Part shown: positions 1-6,725 of the stretch, piece after piece
Layout: every line of letters starts with the position of its first letter
Numbering within the stretch: position 1 is the stretch's first letter
From: Parashewanella sp049608225
GTDB taxonomy: Bacteria > Pseudomonadota > Gammaproteobacteria > Enterobacterales > Shewanellaceae
NCBI GenBank assembly: GCA_049608225.1
Contig: JBMYXI010000103.1
Coordinates: forward strand, 1-7,044
Length of the DNA: 7,044 nucleotides
Reading direction: 5' to 3'
Translations under genes and position numbers: made by a program
Notes under the pieces: model-generated
What the model saw: only the letters and a program-made list of their open reading frames with translations
Databases searched by the model: none
What the model was told of the DNA's origin: nothing

Positions 1-2
1 GT

Positions 3-1700
3 AAAGTTCAATTTGGACCGATTGAACCAGTTGAAGCGCGAGATATTTTTATTCGTAGTGCGTTAGCTGACGGTGAGTTAAAAACCAAAGAAGCCTTTTT
101 CATCCACAATCGGCAGTTATTAGAGCAAATTGAAGAGTTGGAGCATAAGTCGCGTCGACGTGATATTTTGGTGGATGAGCAAGTGCTGGTGGACTTTTAT
201 AAACAAAAATTGCCTGAGCGCATCTACAGTTCTGCTAGTTTATTTAAATGGTGGAAAAAGGCCAAACAAACCGATGATAAGCTATTGCATTTTGATCCTG
301 AAATGCTTTACCAGCGTGATACTGAGCATGTCTCTAAACTGGATTTTCCTGATACTTGGCAACAAGGAAACATTACCTTACCTGTTACTTATCAATTCGA
401 ACCAAGTGCGGAAGATGACGGTGTGTCAGTACACATTCCAATTGCATTATTAAACCAAGTTGAAAACACAGGTTTCGATTGGTCTGTTGCAGGGTTACGA
501 CATGAAAAATGCATGGCTTTGATCAAGTCTCTACCTAAGAGCTTACGTCGAAACTTTGTACCTGCGCCAGATTATGCCAAAGCCTGTGTCGAGGCAATCA
601 CTCCTTTTGATACGGATTTGATCAGCGCTGTGTGTAAACAATTGCTGCGTATGAGTGGTGTACGCATTGAAAAACATAACTTTGATTTGTCACAAATCGC
701 TAAACATTTAACCATGAATTTTAAAGTGGATGATGATAGTGGCAAACTGATAACACAAGGGCGTGATTTAGAAGAATTACAAGCAGCACTGCAAGGCAAG
801 GTTAAGCAAGCGATCCGTAAGGTAGCAGACTCAGGAATTGAACAAGAAAATCTTGAAAGTTGGAACTTTGGCGATCTCCCTAAAGAGTACAAGCAGAATA
901 AAGGTCAATTTGAAGTTAAAGCATTTCCTGCGTTAGTTGATAACAAAAAATCAGTTGCCATCAAATTATTTGATAATGAGCATCAAGCACAAATTTCGCA
1001 TCGAGTGGGTTTACGTAGATTGTTACTGTTGAACATTCCTTCGCCAGTAAAGCACTTACAGCAAAAGTTACCAAACAAAGCCAAGTTGTCTATGTACTTC
1101 AACCCTTTTGGTCAAGTAAATATACTGATTGAGGATATTGTTGCTGCATCCGTTCAGCAGTTATTAGATGCCAAAAACCTTGATGTACGCAATGCTGATG
1201 AATTTAATTCTGCTCGTGATTGGGTAAGACAAGAGTTAAATGAAACTGCTGAGAGAATTGCATTGCAAGCGGAAGAAATCCTTACTTGTTATCAAAAAAT
1301 TAAAAAGCGTTTGAAGGGCAAAATTAGTTTAGATATTGCCTTTGCCATGAGTGATATTCAAACTCATCTAGATAAGCTGGTATTCAAAGGTTTTGTTGAA
1401 GCCTCAGGTTGGCAGCGTTTACCTGATATTTTACGTTATCTTAAAGCCATAGAAAATCGATTAGATAAACTACCAGTCGATCCTAATCGTGATCGTATTC
1501 ATATGCACTCGATTAACAATGTTGAAAAAGCGTTAGCGGCGAAAATTGCCAAGTTACCCAAGTTGGCAGCCATTCCTGAAGAATTAGAGCATGCGCGTTG
1601 GATGATAGAAGAATATCGAGTTTCTTGTTTTGCACAAGTGCTGGGTACTAAGTTTCCGATATCAGAAAAGCGGATATTGAACCAGTTAAGCAATGTTTAA
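3..1700 (+). CDS. hrpA: ATP-dependent RNA helicase HrpA, C-terminal part (5' truncated by window edge)
   Basis: DEAH-box 3'-5' RNA helicase acting in the cytoplasm on RNA and ribosomes; E. coli HrpA is linked to fimbrial mRNA processing and to rescue of stalled ribosomes (family knowledge). The frame is open from base 3 to the TAA at 1698-1700, giving 565 visible codons, so the TTG at 138 is internal and not the start. Visible residues begin KVQFGPIEPVEARDIFIRSA, the usual lead-in to the long HrpA-specific C-terminal domain (DUF3418 type) that follows the helicase core, HA2 and OB regions. The rest is helix-rich and ends with the family-like YRVSCFAQVLGTKFPISEK, so the C-terminus looks native. 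The helicase motifs (Walker A, DEAH) lie upstream of the window and cannot be checked. E. coli HrpA has about 1300 residues, so roughly the last two fifths is seen. No frameshift or internal stop appears. The next gene starts 50 bases later on the same strand with no terminator between them, so co-transcription is possible. Confidence 0.93.
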   Translation, partial: KVQFGPIEPVEARDIFIRSALADGELKTKEAFFIHNRQLLEQIEELEHKSRRRDILVDEQVLVDFYKQKLPERIYSSASLFKWWKKAKQTDDKLLHFDPEMLYQRDTEHVSKLDFPDTWQQGNITLPVTYQFEPSAEDDGVSVHIPIALLNQVENTGFDWSVAGLRHEKCMALIKSLPKSLRRNFVPAPDYAKACVEAITPFDTDLISAVCKQLLRMSGVRIEKHNFDLSQIAKHLTMNFKVDDDSGKLITQGRDLEELQAALQGKVKQAIRKVADSGIEQENLESWNFGDLPKEYKQNKGQFEVKAFPALVDNKKSVAIKLFDNEHQAQISHRVGLRRLLLLNIPSPVKHLQQKLPNKAKLSMYFNPFGQVNILIEDIVAASVQQLLDAKNLDVRNADEFNSARDWVRQELNETAERIALQAEEILTCYQKIKKRLKGKISLDIAFAMSDIQTHLDKLVFKGFVEASGWQRLPDILRYLKAIENRLDKLPVDPNRDRIHMHSINNVEKALAAKIAKLPKLAAIPEELEHARWMIEEYRVSCFAQVLGTKFPISEKRILNQLSNV

Positions 1701-1737
1701 ATGTAAATTTACGACTACGACATTAAAAGTAATAATT

Positions 1738-1740
1738 AGG
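1738..1740 (+). promoter_or_regulatory. Ribosome binding site of the AhpD-like gene
   Basis: A short purine core (AGGA, starting at 1738) sits about 10 bases before the ATG at 1751. The next in-frame ATG, at 1757, would be about 16 bases away, so this site favours the first ATG. The site is weak but is the only purine-rich match in the 50-base gap after hrpA. Confidence 0.4.
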
Positions 1741-1750
1741 ATAACGAGTT

Positions 1751-2284
1751 ATGGATATGTTCAAGCAAAGCTTAACACTGACACCTGCATTTAGTGAGCA
1801 ATTGAATTTATTTCGCCAAGCAGCACAGAAGCAACCACATTTGTCGGCAGAAAACTGCAAAATCGTTGCATGGGCCGCGGCTATGGCTTCACAAGATAAG
1901 GCATTGATCACGCTTGTTCGCAATTACATAGGTGAGCTAAACCAAGAAGATAAACGCTTGATCATCACTGCAACCACCAGAATGGCGGTAACGAATCCGT
2001 ATTTTATGAGTCGAAATGTACATCCGCTTCAGGCTGGCGGTACGCTTACGGATCTCAACATGCGACCTTTTCAGGACTTAGGGATCGACAATGCAATTGG
2101 TTATCATTATGCTTGCATTGCTATTTCGTTAATCAACCAAGGCTTTGCGTGTTTTAATAGCCATTTAAGCAGTTTAAAAATGGCATCAGAAACCGATAAG
2201 GCGATTGATCAAGCATTGCGATTGGTGGCGTCATTAACATCGATGAAACAAGCTTTGTTCAACCAGCAAGTGTTCGATCAATAA
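1751..2284 (+). CDS. AhpD-like (carboxymuconolactone decarboxylase fold) protein with incomplete CxxC active site
   Basis: A 177-residue soluble protein without signal peptide or membrane segments. Its length equals that of Mycobacterium tuberculosis AhpD, and recalled-sequence comparison aligns the last ~130 residues without large gaps. Shared landmarks are an alanine-rich helix (residues 38-48), MAVTNPYFMSR (78-88) matching the AhpD M-x-x-N-N-x-F-Y-R segment, and INQGFACFNSH (128-138) matching AhpD INGCSHCLVAH. AhpD is an alkylhydroperoxidase and disulphide partner of AhpC that uses a CxxCxxxH centre. Here the first cysteine is Gly131, the second is kept as Cys134 and the histidine as His138; the position of the catalytic Glu118 is His119. 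A classical two-cysteine cycle is therefore unlikely. It may be a one-cysteine or non-peroxidase member, or use Cys122 instead. It lies 50 bases after hrpA on the same strand and is followed by a terminator. The fold assignment is fairly sure; the function is unknown. Confidence 0.72.
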   Translation: MDMFKQSLTLTPAFSEQLNLFRQAAQKQPHLSAENCKIVAWAAAMASQDKALITLVRNYIGELNQEDKRLIITATTRMAVTNPYFMSRNVHPLQAGGTLTDLNMRPFQDLGIDNAIGYHYACIAISLINQGFACFNSHLSSLKMASETDKAIDQALRLVASLTSMKQALFNQQVFDQ

Positions 2285-2324
2285 TTGAGTAATTCGTAAA
2301 ACATTTGTAAATATTGATTCAAAT

Positions 2325-2360
2325 AATGCACTTACTATCAAGTAAGGTAAGTGCATTTTT
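2325..2360 (+). terminator. Rho-independent terminator after the hrpA / AhpD-like unit
   Basis: A perfect 11-base inverted repeat: AATGCACTTAC (2325-2335) pairs with GTAAGTGCATT (2347-2357) around an 11-base loop and runs straight into a T-run (2356-2360). An alternative inner pairing, CTTAC with GTAAG (2331-2335 / 2342-2346), overlaps it. It lies 40 bases after the AhpD-like stop and just beyond the stop of the converging symporter gene. The T-run favours the plus strand; on the minus strand the run after the hairpin is interrupted, so termination there would be weaker. Confidence 0.78.
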
Positions 2361-2386
2361 ATGAACAATTCTGTGGTGGGAAATGA

Positions 2387-3709
2387 TTATGCTTGCGGCT
2401 TAACTAACTTTTTAGCAATCAATAATACTAGGCTTAAATAGAATGCTAACACGGCAATAACTATATTACCGTGGCCTGTCATTATCATTGTCGGTACGAG
2501 TGAGACAATTAGAATATCAATAATTGAGCCTGGTAAATAGGCGATGGCGTAATCGTCGAGTACCGTAGACTTGGCTTTCGGATCAACGATTTTCAACAGC
2601 AATATTCCCATAGCGACAGTTCCTGTCATCCAACCCCATGAAAAAACGCCAGTTTCTACCCATTTATCACCAAACATTTTTGGTGCGACCACTAGAGTTA
2701 ATAACAAGCAAAGTACAACACCACAAAGGAGCAATACAATAAATGGTGCAGCGAAACTAACCAGTACGCTGAGTTTAATCGAAGCGATACCAAAAAAGAC
2801 TAAAAAGTCCGTTGCTGAACCAGCAGTCATAGTGAACAGTTTATTATCAAAGTGGCTAAGCGTGTTGCATGACTTCAATAACTGACGTAATACACAGCCA
2901 AAAACAAAAGCACAAGCAAAGGTTGGAACGGTAACATAATCATTAAAGGATGAAGCGAAATTAGAAAATGCGTAAGCGGCTCCAACGACCATGCTCACTA
3001 GAGCAAGATGTAACGTAAAAGCGTTAATCGATGAAGATGAAACTGTTTCATCACCCAAGCTCTCACGTTTCGTCATTGGGATCAAACCTTTTCGAAAATG
3101 AGCTTCGAGTTCAGCAAAGGGTCGAATATGGGTTAATACCCCTAAGCGCGAAATAACATTGATGATGGCTAATCCGCCTAACACGGCTAAGAATACCCCA
3201 AAGGTTGCCGCAGTTAATGCTAAGCTCATGGATGCTTCCCAATCGAGTTTTGTTAGGGTGTCACCGACTGCCGCTGCGGTACCGTGCCCACCCATGAAAC
3301 CAGCTGGCATTACCAAACCAAATGCAGCAGGTAATTCAGGCCACAATAGCTGCAATAGGTAGCCACCGACAATAATTGCCACTAACCATTGAGAAACGGT
3401 GATGATTTGATTGAACGCCCACAGTTTGCCTGTTCGATGGATTAACTCAGAGCGCTTTGGAAAAGCGGTACTAAGCCCAAGTGCGGCAAAAATGATAGCG
3501 ATAAGCACGCCACCATAACTGGTATTAGATAAGGGCAGAATATCGAGTCCGTTATGCCCAAGCATTAAGGCTGTCAAGCCAGCCATCATAGCTACAGGCA
3601 TGTATAGCTTCTGGAAAATTTTAACATTTACTCTAATTAATTTACAAAGGAGGATTAAAGTGCTGGCAATAGCAATGTCGGTTGCAAGCTCCCAAACGGT
3701 TAAACTCAT
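2387..3709 (-). CDS. GltS-like sodium/glutamate symporter (ESS family)
   Basis: A 440-residue polytopic inner-membrane protein resembling the ESS family of sodium-driven glutamate carriers (E. coli GltS, 401 residues). Hydrophobic segments fall near residues 8-23, 37-52, 66-81, 100-122, 128-146, 160-185, 232-250, 260-275, 296-312, 316-342, 354-373, 388-410 and 413-433. The hallmark GGHGT is at 140-144, within a glycine-rich re-entrant-like segment and followed by an ATFG (168-171), as in GltS. A second-half counterpart, WGWMTGTVAMG, is at 358-368, replacing the E. coli GHCGFGLGATPTAIAN segment. A charged stretch at about 190-228, containing SSSS (224-227), makes the central loop. ATG at 3707-3709 is used, but no clear Shine-Dalgarno precedes it. 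The gene converges on the AhpD-like gene and diverges from the receptor gene. The family is well supported; glutamate as substrate is inferred, and another dicarboxylate or amino acid is possible because the second motif differs. Confidence 0.82.
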   Translation of the reverse strand: MSLTVWELATDIAIASTLILLCKLIRVNVKIFQKLYMPVAMMAGLTALMLGHNGLDILPLSNTSYGGVLIAIIFAALGLSTAFPKRSELIHRTGKLWAFNQIITVSQWLVAIIVGGYLLQLLWPELPAAFGLVMPAGFMGGHGTAAAVGDTLTKLDWEASMSLALTAATFGVFLAVLGGLAIINVISRLGVLTHIRPFAELEAHFRKGLIPMTKRESLGDETVSSSSINAFTLHLALVSMVVGAAYAFSNFASSFNDYVTVPTFACAFVFGCVLRQLLKSCNTLSHFDNKLFTMTAGSATDFLVFFGIASIKLSVLVSFAAPFIVLLLCGVVLCLLLTLVVAPKMFGDKWVETGVFSWGWMTGTVAMGILLLKIVDPKAKSTVLDDYAIAYLPGSIIDILIVSLVPTMIMTGHGNIVIAVLAFYLSLVLLIAKKLVKPQA

Positions 3710-3781
3710 GATTAGTGTCTTATTTGTGTTTTTTCGGGATCATATCATCGTTTTATCGCCATAAAAAACTTTTAGTCTCCG

Positions 3782-3796
3782 TATATTTGGTATATA
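3782..3796. repeat. Small inverted repeat TATAT-N5-ATATA upstream of the symporter gene
   Basis: A 15-base inverted repeat with 5-base arms and a 5-base spacer, about 73 bases upstream of the symporter start. It has the same 5-5-5 geometry as the repeat at 3856-3870. It could be an operator half of the divergent region, but such arms arise easily by chance in AT-rich DNA. Confidence 0.25.
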
Positions 3797-3837
3797 AAGT
3801 GTTTCTCAAATGTTAAATTTTTGTGTTTGTTGAAAAA

Positions 3838-3865
3838 TTGTCATCAAACTATTTGGTTATATTAA
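3838..3865 (+). promoter_or_regulatory. Candidate sigma-70 promoter for the TonB-dependent receptor
   Basis: TTGTCA (3838-3843) and TATTAA (3860-3865) are 16 bases apart, giving a moderate -35/-10 match and a leader of about 120 bases before the ATG at 3992. Other weak pairs exist in this AT-rich stretch, for example TTAGCG (3883-3888) with TATGTA (3905-3910), so the exact start of transcription is not settled. Confidence 0.35.
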
Positions 3866-3884
3866 ATAACAAATCGAACCAATT
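3851..3884. promoter_or_regulatory. Nested inverted repeats over the candidate -10 region (possible operator)
   Basis: The inner repeat is GTTAT (3856-3860) / ATAAC (3866-3870) with a 5-base spacer. The outer repeat is ATTTGGTT (3851-3858) / AACCAATT (3877-3884), seven of eight bases paired, with an 18-base gap. The two share bases and cover the candidate -10 of the receptor promoter, which is where a repressor would bind. No known regulator site is recognised: a Fur box consensus is not matched, and the AT-rich context weakens the case. Confidence 0.3.
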
Positions 3885-3974
3885 AGCGTAGATCTTAAAT
3901 CGTTTATGTAATGTTAAGATCATGGTCATTAATATATTCATTCCAGTTTTTAACTTAGGAAGAACAAAACAAAA

Positions 3975-3980
3975 AAGGAA
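3975..3980 (+). promoter_or_regulatory. Ribosome binding site of the TonB-dependent receptor
   Basis: AAGGAA ends 11 bases before the ATG at 3992. It is the clearest Shine-Dalgarno in the leader and agrees with a start that gives a complete signal peptide. Confidence 0.6.
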
Positions 3981-3991
3981 TCATTGCATTC

Positions 3992-6610
3992 ATGAAATTT
4001 TCATTATCAAAAATTACATTCGGGATCATTTCAACCTTAGGCGCTACTTTTGCTACCAATTTTGCTATCGCAGAAGAAAACAGCGATGCGGGTGTACAAA
4101 ATAGTGAAAATGTTGAGCGTATTGCGGTGCTCGGTTCGCGTCGCGTAGGTAGAACTATCAGTGACAGTAATGTACCTGTTGATGTGCTAACTGCTGATGC
4201 GCTGAAAGAAGGCGGCTTCACTGATATGAACCGTTTGCTGCAGAATGCGGTACCCAGCTTTAACTTTTATCAGCCTTCACTTGCTGACGGCAGTGAACAC
4301 ATCAAGCCTGCTTCTCTTCGTGGCTTAGCACCGGATCAAACATTAGTTTTGCTTAATGGACGTCGTTTTCACACCAGTGCCTTACTCAATTTAAATGGCA
4401 CCGCAGGACGAGGTTCTGTGTCCGTTGATTTAAACGCGATACCTTCAGCATCCATCGATCGTATTGAAATATTACGCGACGGTGCAGCAGCGCAATACGG
4501 CTCTGATGCCATTGCTGGCGTGATTAACATCATCACGAAAAAGCATAGTGAAGGCGGAAGCTTCACTGCCACTGCGGGTCAACATATCACTACCTTAGAT
4601 GGTGTACCTGAACTAACTGGGGTACAAACCGATGCTAATGGTAATGTAGTTGCCAATGGTAGCCGCCGTGTTGCTGGCATTTATGGTAAGGATATTTCCC
4701 GTAAAGACGGTGAAACTGTGAACTTAGCGGGCAATATTGGTTTTGGTTTTAAAGAAACTGGCTATGTTAATGTTACTGCTGAGTATAACAACGCCAATGC
4801 GACTAATCGTGGTGGATTAGACGATGGTGATACTTATGCGAAAAATGCCGATGGTAGCTTTGATAAGCGTGAGATAACAACCAATCGTGATCGGTTCTTT
4901 TTTGGTGCGCCAGAAAGTGAATCCTACAGCATACTTGCCAGCTCTGGCTATGAATTCGATTCTGGTGCTGAATTGTACTCAACCTTTACCTTACAAAATA
5001 GAAAGTCTGTATCAGGGGCGTTTTTCCGAGAAGCGTCTGATGAAGCATTGTTGATCCAAAAAATTTATCCTGATGGCTTCACCCCAAAAATTCATGCTGA
5101 TATTGATGACTGGTCATTGCTTGCCGGCGTGAAAGGTGAACTTGGTGAATGGGAATATAATACCAGTATCGTGACAGGTCGAAATACCATTGCTTATAAC
5201 AATACCAATACAGCCAATGTGACCTTCCTTTTGGATACGCCAACGAGCTTTTATGGTGGTAAATTGATTTCAGGCCAAGACGCAGTCAATGTCGATTTTT
5301 CCCGTTTTTATGATATTGAGGGGTTAGCATCCCCCATTTCATTTGCTTTGGGCGCTGAGTATCGTCGCGATAACTATCAAATTAAATCGGGCGACGTAAA
5401 AGCTTATACCAATCGCCAGTCGGTCGATGAAAATGGCAAACCAATTTTCAAAGAGGATGGAAGTCCTGTTTATCCGACTACTCGTTTATTTGCACAAGGC
5501 TCGTTATTCTTCTCAAAAGCTAGTGAAGTGGACGAAAGTCGAAATTCGTTTGCCTTATATGCAGAAGTTGATATGGATTTAACCGATGACTGGAATCTAG
5601 TCTTGGCAGCGCGTCATGAAAAATATTCGGACTTTGGTGATACAACCAATGGTAAGTTAGCGACTCGCTATAATTTAACTGATGATTTCGCCCTCCGTGC
5701 GTCGGTAAGCACTGGTTTCCGTGCGCCATCACTACAGCAACAGTTTTATACCTCAATTAATACCAACTTCGTCAATGGTGAAGCGGTCGAAATCGGAACT
5801 GTGGCAGCAACCAGTAAAGCGGCAATGGCGTTAGGTGGCAAACAGCTTGAAGCAGAAAAAGCCACTAACTACAGCTTAGGCTTTACTTGGGATATCAGTG
5901 AACAGCTGAACTTAACTTTTGATACTTATCGCATTGAAATCGATGATCGAATTGTTCTTTCCGAATCACTAGGCGATGATAAAGCTGAACGTCCAATTGT
6001 TGAAAAAGTATTTAAAGAAAACAACGTTGAAGGGATTAATGCCATTCGCTTCTTTATTAATGGTGTGAATAGTGTCACTCAAGGCATAGATGTTAATCTG
6101 GCGTATGAAACTGAATTACTTGCAGGTAATTTAAGATTGTCTTCTGGCTTTAATTACAATACGACCGAAGTAAGTGATGTGCTAGATAGCGCAGGACCGT
6201 CTTCACTGTTTAGCTCTGATCAACTGTTTGCGCGCCGTGAGCGTGCTCGTCTTGAAAATGCTGCGCCAAAGCAAAAGGTCAATGTTACTGCGAACTGGAG
6301 TCAAGATGCATTGAGCTTGATGTTACGTAGCAACTATTATGGTGAGGTTACTCAGCCGGGTAGAGTAAGTAAGTCTGATATCACTATCAAGCCTGCGTTC
6401 ATCTTTGATGCTGAAGCCAGTTACCAATTTACCGATAACTTAGTCGGTAGCTTTGGCATCAATAATCTATTGGATAAGTATCCAACCTCCAATATTGAGC
6501 GATTTGGTAAAGATGCTGGGCAGTTTGACTACATTATCCCTTATGCGAATTTCTCACCTTATGGCTTCCAAGGGCGTTATTTATACCTAAGAGCAAGCTT
6601 AAGCTTTTAA
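3992..6610 (+). CDS. TonB-dependent outer-membrane receptor
   Basis: An 872-residue outer-membrane beta-barrel that imports a ligand using proton-motive force relayed by TonB-ExbB-ExbD. Residues 1-27 are a Sec signal peptide (MKFSLSK n-region, hydrophobic core, AIA cleavage before E28). A TonB-box-like ERIAVLGSR lies at 42-50. The plug covers about 52-184, with SLRGLAPDQTLVLLNGRR (108-125), SVDLNAIP (144-151) and RIEILRDGAAAQYGSDAIAG (157-176), then INIITKK. The barrel follows, with the conserved FRAPSL near 575-580 and a terminal strand YLYLRASLSF ending in phenylalanine, the signal for BAM insertion. The length is normal and no frameshift is seen. The plug type is common in Alteromonadales and xanthomonads, where it occurs on receptors for varied or unknown ligands. 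No substrate can be read from the sequence. The downstream ggt and divergent GltS-like genes make a gamma-glutamyl compound a reasonable guess; a siderophore or other nutrient is equally open. Confidence 0.93.
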   Translation: MKFSLSKITFGIISTLGATFATNFAIAEENSDAGVQNSENVERIAVLGSRRVGRTISDSNVPVDVLTADALKEGGFTDMNRLLQNAVPSFNFYQPSLADGSEHIKPASLRGLAPDQTLVLLNGRRFHTSALLNLNGTAGRGSVSVDLNAIPSASIDRIEILRDGAAAQYGSDAIAGVINIITKKHSEGGSFTATAGQHITTLDGVPELTGVQTDANGNVVANGSRRVAGIYGKDISRKDGETVNLAGNIGFGFKETGYVNVTAEYNNANATNRGGLDDGDTYAKNADGSFDKREITTNRDRFFFGAPESESYSILASSGYEFDSGAELYSTFTLQNRKSVSGAFFREASDEALLIQKIYPDGFTPKIHADIDDWSLLAGVKGELGEWEYNTSIVTGRNTIAYNNTNTANVTFLLDTPTSFYGGKLISGQDAVNVDFSRFYDIEGLASPISFALGAEYRRDNYQIKSGDVKAYTNRQSVDENGKPIFKEDGSPVYPTTRLFAQGSLFFSKASEVDESRNSFALYAEVDMDLTDDWNLVLAARHEKYSDFGDTTNGKLATRYNLTDDFALRASVSTGFRAPSLQQQFYTSINTNFVNGEAVEIGTVAATSKAAMALGGKQLEAEKATNYSLGFTWDISEQLNLTFDTYRIEIDDRIVLSESLGDDKAERPIVEKVFKENNVEGINAIRFFINGVNSVTQGIDVNLAYETELLAGNLRLSSGFNYNTTEVSDVLDSAGPSSLFSSDQLFARRERARLENAAPKQKVNVTANWSQDALSLMLRSNYYGEVTQPGRVSKSDITIKPAFIFDAEASYQFTDNLVGSFGINNLLDKYPTSNIERFGKDAGQFDYIIPYANFSPYGFQGRYLYLRASLSF

Positions 6611-6614
6611 GCTT
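6595..6614. repeat. Short hairpin across the receptor stop codon
   Basis: AAGCTTAA (6595-6602) pairs with TTAAGCTT (6607-6614) around a four-base GCTT loop, and the pairing could continue with GC/GC after a one-base bulge. The stop TAA (6608-6610) lies in the right arm. There is no T-run after it, so it is not a standard terminator. It may protect the mRNA 3' end, or simply reflect the AGC-TTA-AGC-TTT codons of the conserved barrel end. Confidence 0.35.
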
Positions 6615-6631
6615 TGCCCCTTATTCAGGTG

Positions 6632-6661
6632 GAGAAACTGGATGGTAACGTCTAGTTTCTC
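6632..6661 (+). other. Hairpin in the gap between the receptor gene and ggt
   Basis: GAGAAACTGGA (6632-6642) pairs with TCTAGTTTCTC (6651-6661): eleven pairs including one G-U, with an 8-base loop. It begins 22 bases after the receptor stop. No T-run follows, so it does not look like an intrinsic terminator on the plus strand, nor clearly on the minus strand. It could be an mRNA processing or stability element, or a regulator site placed just upstream of the candidate ggt -10. Confidence 0.5.
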
Positions 6662-6683
6662 TGCTATGTAAGATGATATTATC

Positions 6684-6689
6684 TACAAT
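6684..6689 (+). promoter_or_regulatory. Candidate -10 element for ggt
   Basis: TACAAT matches the -10 consensus at five of six positions and lies 37 bases before the GTG at 6726. No convincing -35 is found 16-18 bases upstream, so any promoter here would be weak or activator-dependent. Ggt may instead be read from the receptor promoter. Confidence 0.22.
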
Positions 6690-6725
6690 ATTAATCAACT
6701 CAGCATTAACAAAATGGAAAAGATA

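Noticed and set aside
130..453. Open frame on the plus strand overlapping hrpA in another phase
   Set aside because: It lies wholly within the well-supported hrpA frame, its product is rich in W, C and hydrophobic residues without family resemblance, and it has no ribosome binding site.
572..892. Minus-strand open frame opposite hrpA
   Set aside because: Antisense shadow of a conserved coding region; the translation shows no recognisable domain.
1703..1712. Ten-base perfect palindrome GTAAATTTAC just after hrpA
   Set aside because: Short, AT-only apart from its ends, no loop or T-run; more likely chance than an operator or terminator.
2571..2885. Plus-strand open frame opposite the symporter gene (another at 3159-3362)
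   Set aside because: Both mirror the membrane-protein codons of the real minus-strand gene and resemble no family.
3922..4104. Plus-strand 60-codon frame overlapping the receptor leader and start, considered as a leader peptide
   Set aside because: It runs through the receptor's ribosome binding site and into its signal peptide out of phase, with no good ribosome binding site of its own.
5520..5756. Minus-strand open frame opposite the receptor barrel (similar frames at 3955-4221 and 4369-4572)
   Set aside because: Antisense shadows inside a conserved beta-barrel or signal-peptide/plug coding region; no recognisable product.
6672..6683. GATGAT-ATTATC dyad upstream of ggt as a possible Fur site
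   Set aside because: Only two of the three hexamers of a Fur box are present, with one mismatch; AT-rich DNA gives such matches often.
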